Positions 1 through 9,650 of a DNA stretch of 64,000 bases are shown piece after piece. The stretch's first letter is position 1; each line of letters opens with the position of its first letter. The stretch covers positions 34,362 through 98,361 of the forward strand of contig WHUX01000196.1 in assembly GCA_015179025.1 (NCBI GenBank), given 5' to 3'. Position numbers and translations under genes: made by a program. This DNA comes from Terfezia claveryi. Lineage: Eukaryota; Ascomycota; Pezizomycetes; Pezizales; Pezizaceae. The notes under the pieces were generated by a model. That model was not told the origin of the DNA, ran no database searches, and saw nothing but the letters and a program-made list of their open reading frames with translations.

Positions 1-1177
1 GATCCCCAGACTCCTTCTCCCATTGGAGACAGGTGGAAATAGCATTCAGCCTTCTCTTGTCCATGGTGATTTGTGTATGTAGGTACGAAGTCATTGATCG
101 AATGTCTGAACCTAACTCCACAACCCAGGGTTTGGTAATACTGCAACAACTGCTGAAGGGCCCATTATTTTCGATGGTGCTGTCTTCTATGCACACAGTG
201 AATATGAGCTTGGGAATTGGAGGCCGAGCTGGAATATCAAAGCTCATTTCCGCGATTGCCAGGTGCACTTTCCAAAATCCCAGCCTGAAGAGGAGTTTGA
301 CGATCGAAATCGTCTGTATTCTATGTAATTAAAGACCATTAACTGTACATGAATGAAACTGAATCGTGTCCAGGCGTTTCAACTTACATGCATCTATCCT
401 TTTCCCGGATACACCACAACACCGGCAACGGTGAGTTTTATGTTCGTTCATGAGGTGATAACCGTATTTACTAATGTAACACAGTGTTGCGGAGGATATG
501 GCATACCTCGTAAACAAATACGGTAAAGAGAAAGTAAATTACCCTTAGCTTGGTGGCTAGTTGGGGTTGGTTGGGCATAGGGAAGAATAAGAGCTGTGGT
601 TTCGGAAATGCACCTCTCCTACCCTCCTACACCTCTTCTTCGAAAATTCCGCCTCCTTAGGGAAGGACATCTTACCCTCGAACTCTTCGACGAAGTATTC
701 CTTTGGTAGATTTTTCTCCCGAATGACTTTCTGAAGCTCTTCTTTCTCCTCCCCCCCTGTCCAACCTGTTTTCTCCTCCCTCTGTTCCTCGACAGTAGAG
801 AGTTCCAACCTTAAGTTCTCCTTGTCTTTCCTCACTGCTCTCACCTCATCCAATATATTCAGCCCTGCTCGCAATCAGTGCTTCCAGGTTTTACCGTACC
901 TATTAGCACTGTATAAAGCAAATCTAAGGTTCCTCTGTCTGTATTTGTTCCTCTTCCTCTGCTTCCATTGCCTCAAAACATGTCTGCCCCTTCATCCTCC
1001 GACTCACCCTCTCCTCGCCCTTCGCCTTCTATAATCGTCTCCAGTTTTCGCATCTTCTCCGTGAGGGTCCTCAGTGAAGAATACGTGCTTCGTGTGCGAC
1101 AGAAGAGTGTATTCGTATTCAGTGAAGCAGGGTGATGCGCGAGACGAGCATGCGAGTGTGTGTCAAGAGTAGACAGT
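1..1177. other. Stretch without a convincing gene
   Basis: No recognisable family is visible. A lysine/glutamate-rich open frame on the minus strand (557-874, about 105 codons) looks coiled-coil-like, but it starts at TTG, has no visible upstream partner exon and matches no family I know. It could be a terminal exon, because a possible acceptor (gcgagcag) lies just before its first codons on that strand, or a decayed ORF1-type coiled coil. Confidence 0.3.
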
Positions 1178-1583
1178 CTTATTGACTGATGAAGAAATTA
1201 TTACAAATTCAATAGCGGAAGAGGAGCAACGTATTCTGGATACATATGAGCCCGCTCCACTTCAAGAATCCGATTCCGACTCTGATGATATCCCCAGCAT
1301 CTCTTATAAGCTAGCACTAGGAGCCCTTGAGACTTTACGTCTCTTCCGTCTTCAACATCCGCATCTTAGTTTACAGAAAAGAGAGCAGTTAGAGGGCCTT
1401 TTGTATCGAGAGTCTACAAGGCATGGCTCAAAGGACGCAGCATCAGACAAGTACCACGGGGTTTTTCATGCCGCACTCGGACATTTCCTAGTTTTTTTTG
1501 TATATATCTTGATATAAGAAACCTCGCGTTAGAAGAAACCAGTGGCCAGTCCTGAGGGGGTTGCTTATATCGAAACTCCACTG
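1178..1583 (+). pseudogene. C-terminal end and right TIR of a pogo/Fot1-type transposon
   Basis: An open frame (1182-1517) opens with LTDEEI, then a run of acidic residues (ESDSDSDD) and a helix around ALGALETLRLF. In pogo/Fot1-type DDE transposases the region after the catalytic domain looks like this. About 70 bp after the coding part, the sequence ends in gaaactccactg followed by TA, which is the expected shape of a pogo terminal inverted repeat next to its TA target duplication. The catalytic DDE core and the left end are absent from the window, so this is a 5'-truncated copy. The call rests on the frame, the acidic/helical composition and the terminal sequence. Confidence 0.5.
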
Positions 1584-1794
1584 TATTAGTCCTCTCAGCA
1601 TTCCGCCCATTACCTTCTTCTTCAATCTCAACAGTACCCATAGTCTCATAAACCTCTATACTACACTCTGCAAATATCATCACATAGGTCTCCCATTATG
1701 CAGTAGTTATTACTTTAACCATACTATTAAAATGGAAGATATGTCGACATTGAAGTAAGTTTTGCCTGTGAAATTTGCAATAGCATCGCAAATT

Positions 1795-2433
1795 CTAGTC
1801 AAAACCAGTAGGTACTTCCTTCCCCTTTGCAATACGTTCTGCAACAGAATCAAGTTCTATAGCAAGTAGTTTCTGAACAGGAACTGGTAGCTGACCGATT
1901 TCTGGGTACTGTTTGGTAGAAATAGCAAGTCTTCGATTCTGGAAATAACTCTTTGCAGTAGCTGCATGATTATCAACATCTTTTGCTGCATCAATAATAT
2001 TCAAAATTATGCTATAAATTCCATGTGATACTGCCTGTCCCTTTGAAAGTCCTGTACCAGACTTTAACTTTCAATGACATACTTCACAAGCATTTGTGGT
2101 AGTGACTTGAAGAAGAAAAGGACTATGTTGACGAGCATACATTGCCCACTTAGATGCCATTTGAAGCCAATATGTATAAATATATTTTGTAGTTTCTTCA
2201 TCAGCAGCTGCTATAGCTTACTCACATAGCTCACGACTTTTGATTTCAATAAAACAATACATTGTATGCTTTAAAAGTTGGTATATAGCCTTATGAGCTT
2301 CTGAGCCAAGTCGTCAGAAGAGAGTTCGGTTGGAGTGAACAGAGTAGAGAAGATGCGTTACCTCTTGCTCAGCTACATTAAGACCTAGAAATGTGAGACG
2401 GATAGTACGTTGTTCAATTGCAGAATCATCTGT
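1795..2433 (-). pseudogene. MULE-type transposase C-terminal fragment, with stops
   Basis: Read on the minus strand from an ATG at 2433, the frame stays coherent for about 210 codons but is broken by three stops, one of them within an otherwise well kept motif. The segment KWAMYARQHSPFLLQVTTTN followed by ACEVCH and, after a stop, KLKSGTGLSKG resembles the 'TN..E..H..LK' region near the C-terminus of Mutator-like (MULE) transposases, where the substrate-binding SWIM-like part follows the catalytic core. The last 69 codons (1795-2004) are intact and end at a natural stop. No terminal inverted repeats are visible around it. It is a decayed remnant, not a functional gene. Confidence 0.5.
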
Positions 2434-3059
2434 CATGATATACCGCGGTTGCCTTTTACCTAATTATTTGTATTGTTGATAAGATATCTAGCAAGTAAAA
2501 AGAAAAGAATTCGGATATACCATTACATCATTACTTTATGTGTCTTAATCCTTCTGCAATAATCTCTCCATTCTCTCATTCAACAACCAAGTGTATCGTT
2601 GGTATCCATACATTATGTTCAACTTCATCAGCAGCCAATTTATTTGCGTCAGGTGCGTTAGACTGGACGCCCTATAGCAAAACTCAACGTTGTGACGCAA
2701 CCTTATTAGCCCGGACGTACCGAACGCAAAGTACACCCTCCTAACATTGCTAATGGAAGTCTTAGTTTCCTTCCCTTCTCTTGACTGAAGCATTGTCCTG
2801 TATTGTTAATTACACATCTTATTTATTGCTTTATGAATGGAGTCGTAATTTAACTTGGTATTCCAATAGGAAGGGTCTCTTAGCATAGGCGCGACTGCGC
2901 GACTACGACTGCGATCGCGCTTGTTTTTCACTGGCGCTTGCATTTTATGCATTTTCCAACTTGTTATTTTATTCTCACTATATAACCTAAAACTCACTAA
3001 TTACAAGCAACTAAAACACTGCCCCATGAAGGTACCCCAAATTCAGAGATCACCGTCCT
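2434..3059. other. Stretch without a convincing gene
   Basis: A short minus-strand coding-like patch can be read around 2560-2680 (GVQSNAPDANKLAADEVEHN in one frame, quickly followed by a stop). It may belong to the same decayed element as the MULE fragment to its left, but this cannot be shown. Nothing else is recognised. Confidence 0.3.
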
Positions 3060-3985
3060 CGTGCCCATATTATCTGTGTGCAAATTACCCTAGATATCAG
3101 CATACCAATAGCCCTAGAAATCAGCGTGGCAATCGATTCATATACCCCGCGTGCAAATAGCCCATATATCCACTTGCAAATAGCCCATATACCTGCATGC
3201 AAATAGCCCATATATCCGACCGTCCACATAGCCCTAGAAGTCAGCGTCCAAATAGCCTCATATATTTGCGTGCAAATAGCCCATATATCCCACCGTCCAA
3301 ATAGCTATAGAAATCAGCGTGCAAATAGCCCATATATCCGCGTGCAAATAGCCCTAGGTCAGCGTGCAAATGGCCCTAGAAGTCAGCGTGCAAATAGCCC
3401 ATATATCCGACCGGGCAAATAGGCCATATATCCGACCGTGCAAATAACCCATATATCCGACCGTAGCCCTAGAAGATAGCCCTAGAAGTCAGCGTGCAAA
3501 TAGCCCATATATCCACGTCCAAATAGCCCCAAATATCCGCGTGCAATAGCCCATATATCCGACCGTCCAAATAGCCCGAAGTCAGCGTGCAAATAGCCCT
3601 ATATATGACCGTGCAAATGAGCATAGAAATGACCGTCCAAACCAGCCTAGATATCGCGTGCAAATTAGCATAGAAAATGACCGTCCAAACCAGCCTAGAT
3701 ATCAGCGTGCAAATTGAGCATAGAAGGTGGCCCTGCAGAGGAATGACAGGAAAAGATCTCTTGTAAATTAGGGACCCGCACTGTATGAAAACCTGCTCCA
3801 ACCTGCTCCGAATGCTGTCTCACAACCTGCTCTGCGGGCGCTATCTGAGAACCTGCTCTAACTACTATAGGAAAAGCCCTGCCGTCAGATTGAGCTCCTC
3901 CAGCGGTACGCTCAATCTATGGAGGGGAAATAGCCGTATGTAGTATAGGTGAGATTTACAATTCTGTCAGTCATCGCAGGCTTGA
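3060..3985 (-). repeat. Composite satellite element, copy 1 (~25-bp modules plus ~250-bp body)
   Basis: From about 3076 to 3725 the sequence is built of degenerate modules of about 25 bp that alternate two endings: GTGCAAATAGCCCATATATC and GTGCAAATAGCCCTAGAAG. The array is followed by a body (3727-3985) containing repeated 'aacctgctc' phrases and a ctcctccagcggtacgctca segment. The same array plus body, in reverse orientation, recurs at 33795-34640. Open frames inside it only reflect the periodicity. Confidence 0.85.
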
Positions 3986-4058
3986 TTATCACCAGTTCTA
4001 AAGCTAATTGTCCCAGTCATTGCAACAGGGATTCTGCTAGCAATTCTGCTGAATATTA

Positions 4059-4684
4059 GTGGTAGTCAAATGAGAAAATTTTTGTGATCAAATGCATAAT
4101 TTTTGATCTTGGCCTTCACGATGATTGGCCCTTGGCGAACAACCCTGCTTTGCCAAGATCAATTTTTCTTGATATGCAGCAATTTCATCAATCGACTCTG
4201 GAGTCGATTGATGTTGATGGATAGATCAAAATTTTTTATTTACGGCTTAATCATCCATCGCAGTTATCACCACACCCAATCACATTACACCCCACCACAC
4301 CGTACCCACCACAACCTCTATCTAAGTATGTCGCTAGTTACCGTACCACATCTTCATCCGCAACTTCATCAAAGCCAAAAGCTTGCTCAATGCATAAGAT
4401 AATAGACTAAAATGGCCTCCTCTGGATAGCGTTCGATAATATCCTCTAAAATATCATTGCTTTTATGACGTCCTGCAGTGCCTTTCTTTACCTCTATCTA
4501 TGAGGTATCGTTTCATGTTGGTGCTCTCCGAAGCTCTAATATATTGAGTATCACGATTAACATCAATAACTTTTTTTCAAATTAAGCGGTCAAATAGGGC
4601 ACTTCAATATGGTTTAGTCCGTACAGGGGAGCCTGGTCAATTTTACATATCAATAAGATAAAATTTTTCTCATTTGACTACCAC
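4059..4684 (+). mobile_element. MITE, 626 bp, copy A
   Basis: The element begins GTGGTAGTCAAATGAGAAAA and ends with its inverse (TTTTTCTCATTTGACTACCAC), with a TA dinucleotide at each border. A near-identical element of the same length lies at 5704-6329 in reverse orientation. An internal palindrome (atcaatcgactctggagtcg) is centred near 4200. It encodes no transposase; the TA borders suggest mobilisation by a Tc1/mariner-pogo type enzyme. Confidence 0.85.
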
Positions 4685-4734
4685 TATTATATTGCATAAG
4701 TAATGGGAAGCACCTGATACTGTCGATATATTAA

Positions 4735-5499
4735 GGGTTGTCACCAATTTAAAAAACTGCTTAACCACCCTTGTTGCTTAACCTTAGTGTGGGGTACCCA
4801 TGCAAATCAACAATGGCAACTAGCCAATCAGCAATCATATCATGGTTAAGCAACTTTAAGCAAGTTAAAGCACTTCAGAGTGCTTTAAACCTGCTTAAAC
4901 CTGCTTAAGTTGCTGAGTCATAAGGTAGTGAACGCAACTCCATGAACTCAACGAAGGCGAATTAAGCTCCACAACCGCAATCACCAACGACTTCACGGTG
5001 TTCTCTCTGAGCTCCCACCCTCCATCTGGCCAACCAGCTCAATCCAGCCTACCATCCCCATCAGAAGAGCCAAGTATACGCCCCTCATCCAAACGACCAA
5101 TCAGTAAGACATCGGCGTCAGCGTCGGCGACAAAGGTTACAAAGCATGGGATAAATTAGATATAGGAAGGCTTGTTGGATGGATGGAGGATAATCAAGAG
5201 AAGTTAGGTATGAGGGAAGTAATCTGCTCATAGACCTCTTACTTGAATGGGTAGGGGCATGCTGGCTTCGTTTGGGGTATACAGAATAGGTATGCGGAAT
5301 AGGTACATATGCAGCATGCTAGAGTATGCAATGCTGGAATGGCTATGTTAATTTGCCCCATGAGTTAGTAGTTAAATAAAATGCAAATGGTTGTCGCAAG
5401 AGGTATCAGCAATTAAATCACATTCTCATCTCTATTTGGTTAAACACCTAGGTTAAGCAACAAGGGTGGTTAAGCAGTTTTTTAAATTGGTGACAACCC
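4735..5499. mobile_element. TIR element bordered by TTAA, about 765 bp
   Basis: Terminal inverted repeats of about 50 bp begin GGGTTGTCACCAATTTAAAA on the left and are mirrored at the right end (…TTTTAAATTGGTGACAACCC), with TTAA next to both ends. The left half holds palindromic runs of gcttaaa/tttaagc. TTAA borders are typical of piggyBac-type insertion, but a TA duplication with an ...AGGG end fits equally well. No coding frame is credible. It lies exactly between the two 626-bp MITEs. Confidence 0.75.
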
Positions 5500-5703
5500 T
5501 TAATTTTAAGGATGCGAATGTAAGAATTTGGTGATGCGTAGGCCATACATTGTAAGGGCGCACTTGTAAAGCACCTGAGGCAGCGTCGTAACGCAGAATT
5601 CTTTCTGCTGATGTATATGCTAGTCTATGTCTATGTCTATAAGCTACGAGTTGTTGTGCCAACCGGACTAATGCTAGTCAACAGGAAGGTGACGCATGCA
5701 ATA

Positions 5704-6329
5704 GTGGTAGTCAAATGAGAAAAATTTTATCTTATTGATATGTAAAATTGACCAGACTCCCCTGTACGGACTAAACCATATTGAGGTGCCCCATTTGACC
5801 GCTTAATTTGAAAAAAAGTTATTGATGTTAATCGTGATACTCAACATATCAGAGCTTCAGAGAGTACCAACATGAAATGATACATCATAGATAGAGGTAA
5901 AGAAAGGCACTGGAGGACGTCATAAAAGCAATGATATTTTAGAGGATATTATCGAACGCTATCCAGAGGAGGCCATTTTAGTCTATTATCTTATGCATCG
6001 AGCAAGCTTTTGGCTTTGATGAAGTTGCAGATGAAGATGTGGTACGGTAACTAGCGACATGCTTGGATAGAGGTTGTGGTGGGTACGGTGTGGTGGGGTG
6101 TGATGTGATTGGGTGTGGTAATGACTGCGATGGATGATTAAGCCGTAAATAAAAAATTTTGATCTATCTATCAATATCAATCGACTCCAGAGTCGATTGA
6201 TGAAAGTGCTGTATATCAAGAAAAATTGATCTTGGCAAAGCAGGGTTGTTCACCAAGGGCCAATTATCATGAAGGCCAAGATCAAAAATTATGCATTTGA
6301 TCACAAAAATTTTCTCATTTGACTACCAC
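5704..6329 (-). mobile_element. MITE, 626 bp, copy B (inverted relative to copy A)
   Basis: Same length, ends and TA borders as the element at 4059-4684, in the opposite orientation, with only scattered substitutions. The high similarity suggests that the two insertions are recent or that they have been homogenised. Confidence 0.85.
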
Positions 6330-6911
6330 TAATGTGTCCTCTAAACCTGTTGCAGTGAACGCCATGCATACCAGTAGTTAGTCTGGTTCCAGTAGGTGCC
6401 AACTAGACTAGCCAGTAGTATGTCCGCACACTACACCAAAAGTATAGTCTGGTTGGCACCCAAAAGTAACCAGACTAGTCTGGTTCAGACTACCCAAAAG
6501 TACAGTCCGACTGTCGGGTCAGCTAACCTAGGTGGGCCAAGGCGGACGTGAGTCAAGTACCGGTATCAATATTCAGAAAAGCCAAACAAAATATTATAGC
6601 AAAAGTAAATATGCCTAACTCTTTTAGAAGAGTTGATTCTTCATAATAATAATGTAACTAACTAGGCACCGATTCAGATTTGATAATTTCTGGCCCTGAG
6701 GTACCAACTGTGAATGCGTAGACAAACGGCACGGATGTGTAACATGAACAAGACATGCAGAAACACCATACCTTTCCAGGTATCGCTTCCTGATCACTGC
6801 GTTGTGGCACCAATTGCGGGTAGTCCCAAGTGAAATAATACGGGGCTTCTGATTAAAATAAATAGGTGTCATTCTCCCGGGTTGTCCATTCTCTTCTACA
6901 ACACCAATACA
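6330..6911. other. Intergenic stretch with a cluster of a dispersed 15-bp motif
   Basis: Contains several forms of TAGTCTGGTTGGCAC and its inverse between about 6375 and 6520 (the best is 6445-6459), arranged as imperfect inverted repeats. Open frames antisense to the gene that follows look like shadows. Confidence 0.4.
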
Positions 6912-7966
6912 ATGAATGATCCACCACAACAGAATAACCTCAGGTGTCACGGGATCGCGTACTTTTCTGAGCGCCAGTCCTATAACTACGGTCGCTTTTT
7001 TCAATTTATAATCACGCAGAATCCCCAAATCCCAAAAGACAAGTGTCCAGGCTTGTACGAGGAGTGTCTCAAGCATTTCAGTACAAGCAAAGATGCTAAG
7101 TTTCGCACACAACGAGAATTTGCTATTCAAGAGCTAAAACGGGTGAGCCCCCCCTAACTTATTTGTGCTCCATCCTCCCACTGCTGGGGCCCCGTGTGGA
7201 AGAAATCCGACCTACTTTGGAAGCGTTTCGGTGCCCTATCCCCAAATTTTATTTTATTATTTTATTTTATTTTAAAATTTGGAGGGAGCGTTCCGGAACC
7301 CTACCCAGTTTAGGAGTATTTCTTTCGCCCGATGAGCCAGTGAGAAACTCACTTACCGCAATATGGTATTCTGTTTCTCCCGAGGCGTGCCCCCCTGTGA
7401 GGATGGAGCCGATCAATAAAACCTCCCCTAGCCAGCCAGGTGCCGACCTGTGCTGTGGCAGTGGAGGTGCTAATTTTTCCAGCTCGCCAAAAACCAACGT
7501 ACTATTCATGTTACCAATTATATTGAAAATTTACGAGGTAACGTTTTCGTGCAAGGGAATGAGGTACATGGACAACCCGAGGTGATTGAACAATCCCTAT
7601 GAAAAATTCCTCTTGACTTGTTATATCTAACCTCACAATATTTAGGCTAAAGCCGACACTACTCCCATCGAAACTGAAATTGACACCGAGGCTGATACGG
7701 AAGACGAATCCTTTCGCACAACTGAATCGCAATTCACCGAGCAGCGCCTTTCCAATGTCGAATGCTCTACCTTGCGCCTGGAGCAAACTGTCAAATCCCT
7801 CTATCAGGAAATTGCTCGCCTTCAGACCGAACTCCTACACCTCAGAGGACGTGTAACCTCAGCCCGAAATTCTTGTGACAGACGCGCTAGCCGTGGGCAA
7901 CATATTTCACTGGCATCTTCCACTCGGGTCCAGAAGTCGGTGAAAAAAGTAACCAAATCAGTCTGA
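6912..7966 (+). CDS. Orphan multi-exon gene with C-terminal coiled coil
   Basis: Function not recognised. The first exon (6912-7142) starts at the ATG giving MNDPPQQNN and runs 77 codons to a good donor (CGG|gtgagc). The last exon (7646-7966) follows a 'tttag' acceptor in the same phase; it is acidic (IETEIDTEADTEDE), then predicted coiled coil (LRLEQTVKSLYQEIARLQTE), then a basic tail ending SVKKVTKSV. A middle exon ending GAG|gtaacg at 7537 is in phase with the last exon, but its acceptor is unclear. The product is therefore either about 184 residues (one 503-bp intron) or longer. The phase agreement argues for a real gene. The coiled coil suggests oligomerisation, but nothing indicates a reaction. 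Confidence 0.45.
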
Positions 7967-8433
7967 TGCTCTCCTCTGTTTTGGTTCTGAGAATTTTTTA
8001 TTACAGTTCTTGGCCAATACCCGTGGATCCCTTTTCTTTCTCTTGTTCTGTTTGGCCTGGCGGAGATGTGTATTCTATTCCTTTGTAACTGTCTTGCTTG
8101 AGATGGTGCACCGCTGCAGAATGGTAGGCAGAATAAAAATGCTGAACCACTTGCATATCTATCTATACTAGAGCTTAAACTTAAGGGGGATGGGCCTAAT
8201 ATGTTGCTTTATAAGAATCTTAAATACAATCCCTCTATAGAGATTCTTGTTCTATATATGTGATAGGTATGGAGAAAGGTTTTAAGCTTCATACCTCAAC
8301 AATAAATAACTCTCCTCCTTGCATGGTGTGCGTACATGCCCTTCCTCCACCTTCTCGTCATGTCATCGCGTAATTGCCATATGACCTTTTTCCTTTACAA
8401 ATATCTTACACTATTTCAGCCCCGTTTGGGGGA
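7967..8433. other. Stretch without a gene
   Basis: No coherent frame, repeat or structural RNA was recognised between the coiled-coil gene and the LINE-like relic. Confidence 0.3.
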
Positions 8434-8730
8434 TTATGATGGGGGTAAACACTGTCGGTTGAGTTCATTTTCGCCGCCCAGAATGCCCTCCATAGCTTTC
8501 TGCCCCACCGATGCCTTTGCCTTGCTAAGCTGTTCGGGATATGTTATTGGGATAAGTAGATGACCAGCAATGATGCCAGTTTCCGAAACTTCTTTGCCAA
8601 CTAACCAGTTTATTCCTGGAATTTGGGGATTCTGATCCTCAATCCACTGGCGTCTGAGACTAAGCTTGTACTTCGATAGGGCTGTATATCGTTGGAGGTG
8701 TCTGCATGTTTGGAAGGTACTGAGGTGCAC
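8434..8730 (-). pseudogene. LINE ORF1-like C-terminal domain remnant
   Basis: The frame reads TALSKYKLSLRRQWIEDQNP, then GINWLVGKEVSETGIIAGHL, with a following ...SKAKASVGQKAMEG stretch. It aligns by eye with the minus-strand frame at 20656-20880 (TKYKPGLMRRWIEE, GIRWLSKEDRRIGKLASE, GLRMGRRLF). Sequences of this shape (W..L followed by a G/K..S...V strand and a GR..R loop) occur at the C-terminus of ORF1 (gag-like, RNA-binding) of fungal Tad-type LINE retrotransposons. No reverse transcriptase is found nearby, so it would be a 5' or dead fragment. The family name is an inference; the similarity between the two loci is seen directly. Confidence 0.4.
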
Positions 8731-9209
8731 TTGTCTCTCCTCCTGGTGTCACTGCCATGGAAAATCTGCATCCGTAGTCTCGATTGGTTGGGGAGCTACC
8801 AGTCAACGAGGTGTGGAAAATATATTAATTGTATGGATGGAAATTTCGAGGCTGTGACAGGGTATATCTCTGTCACATGGCTATATTCCTGACAAATTGG
8901 AACTTCCAGCATATATGTATACGTATGGGGCTTAGGCGTTGAAGCAAAATTCAGTGTTAATGTAAATACATACAGTAGTGGTGGTCAATAAGAGTCTGTA
9001 GAACCCTGTATCATGTACTGGAACTTTCTGTGTCACACCTTGGCATCTTGGCAATAGCGCTTATTGGCCGACGGCTTTTTGGCGTCACAAGTTTCAGACC
9101 TAGAGCCTGTACTGGTGACGGCAGGCTTTGTCCCGTCACCTACAGGAAAAAACCTGTAACTCCTACAGGATTTCTTGTTCAACTCGCACGGCACAATTCA
9201 GCTCGCACA
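8731..9209. other. Stretch without a gene
   Basis: Contains several 'gtcaca/tgtgac' and 'gtgacgg..ccgtcac' phrases (about 9030-9150) but no credible frame. It could be the left flank of the Harbinger-like element that follows. Confidence 0.3.
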
Positions 9210-9457
9210 ATGCCGTCTCAACACACCAGCTCATGGTCGAAACCTGAGTCGGAGCGCTTGGTCGCTTGGATGGAAGATAGCAAGAGGACCTACGGGAAAA
9301 GCAAATAACATGGCATAAGCTTATAAAAGCTCAGGTATTCACAGATGAAGAACATATCACTGTGAAGAGAATTACAGATAAAGCAACAAATATGAAGCGA
9401 TCATTGAAGGAGGCTCAATACATACGGAAGAAAGAAAGAAATGCGGTATTAGGATAG
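9210..9457 (+). pseudogene. Myb/SANT-like DNA-binding protein fragment, frameshifted
   Basis: The ATG at 9210 opens SSWSKPESERLVAWMEDSKR, which looks like the first helix of a Myb/SANT-like domain with its spaced tryptophans. After a frameshift near 9306-9311 the sequence continues in another frame as WHKLIKAQVFTDEEHITVKR, then ITDKATNMKRSLKEAQ, to a stop at 9457. Both halves read as one domain split by an indel. PIF/Harbinger elements encode such a Myb-like protein together with a DDE nuclease, and the frame converging on this one (9415-9650) fits that. It is not functional as it stands. Confidence 0.45.
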
Positions 9458-9650
9458 TTTTGTATATAGGCCTGAAGGAGATCAAACAAGTCCTCAAGAT
9501 CCCCCTCATAATCATTCTCCTCTTCTGAAGATGCCAATGTATAGGCACATACGGTATTTTCAGCATCAATTTCGAGTTGGTATAGAGCTTGAGCTTTTTC
9601 CGTTCTTCGAGGCAATGATTGTCGGTAGTGATGATATCTACGTCATGTCA
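9415..9650 (-). pseudogene. N-terminal fragment of a putative PIF/Harbinger-type transposase
   Basis: The minus-strand frame reads PRRTEKAQALYQLEIDAEN, then an acidic patch EEENDYEGDLEDLFDLLQAY, and stops. The acidic, leucine-spaced N-terminus resembles the region in front of the DDE domain of fungal Harbinger-type transposases. The likely start codon is now TTG (in tcattgcctcg). The DDE core is missing. It overlaps the 3' end of the Myb/SANT-like fragment tail to tail, suggesting an internal deletion that joined two convergent genes. Confidence 0.35.

Noticed and set aside
3469..3801. 110-codon frame with ICTLTSR/LVWTVI repeats
   Set aside because: Periodic translation of the ~25-bp satellite; the same explains frames at 34003-34525.
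4103..4402. 99-codon frame in MITE A and 77-codon frame in MITE B (5986-6219)
   Set aside because: They are the same stretch of the MITE read on the element's own strand; Thr/His/Pro-rich from simple sequence, no domain, and MITEs do not encode proteins.
6624..7130. 168-codon minus-strand frame
   Set aside because: Antisense to the better supported first exon at 6912-7142 and without any recognisable motif.
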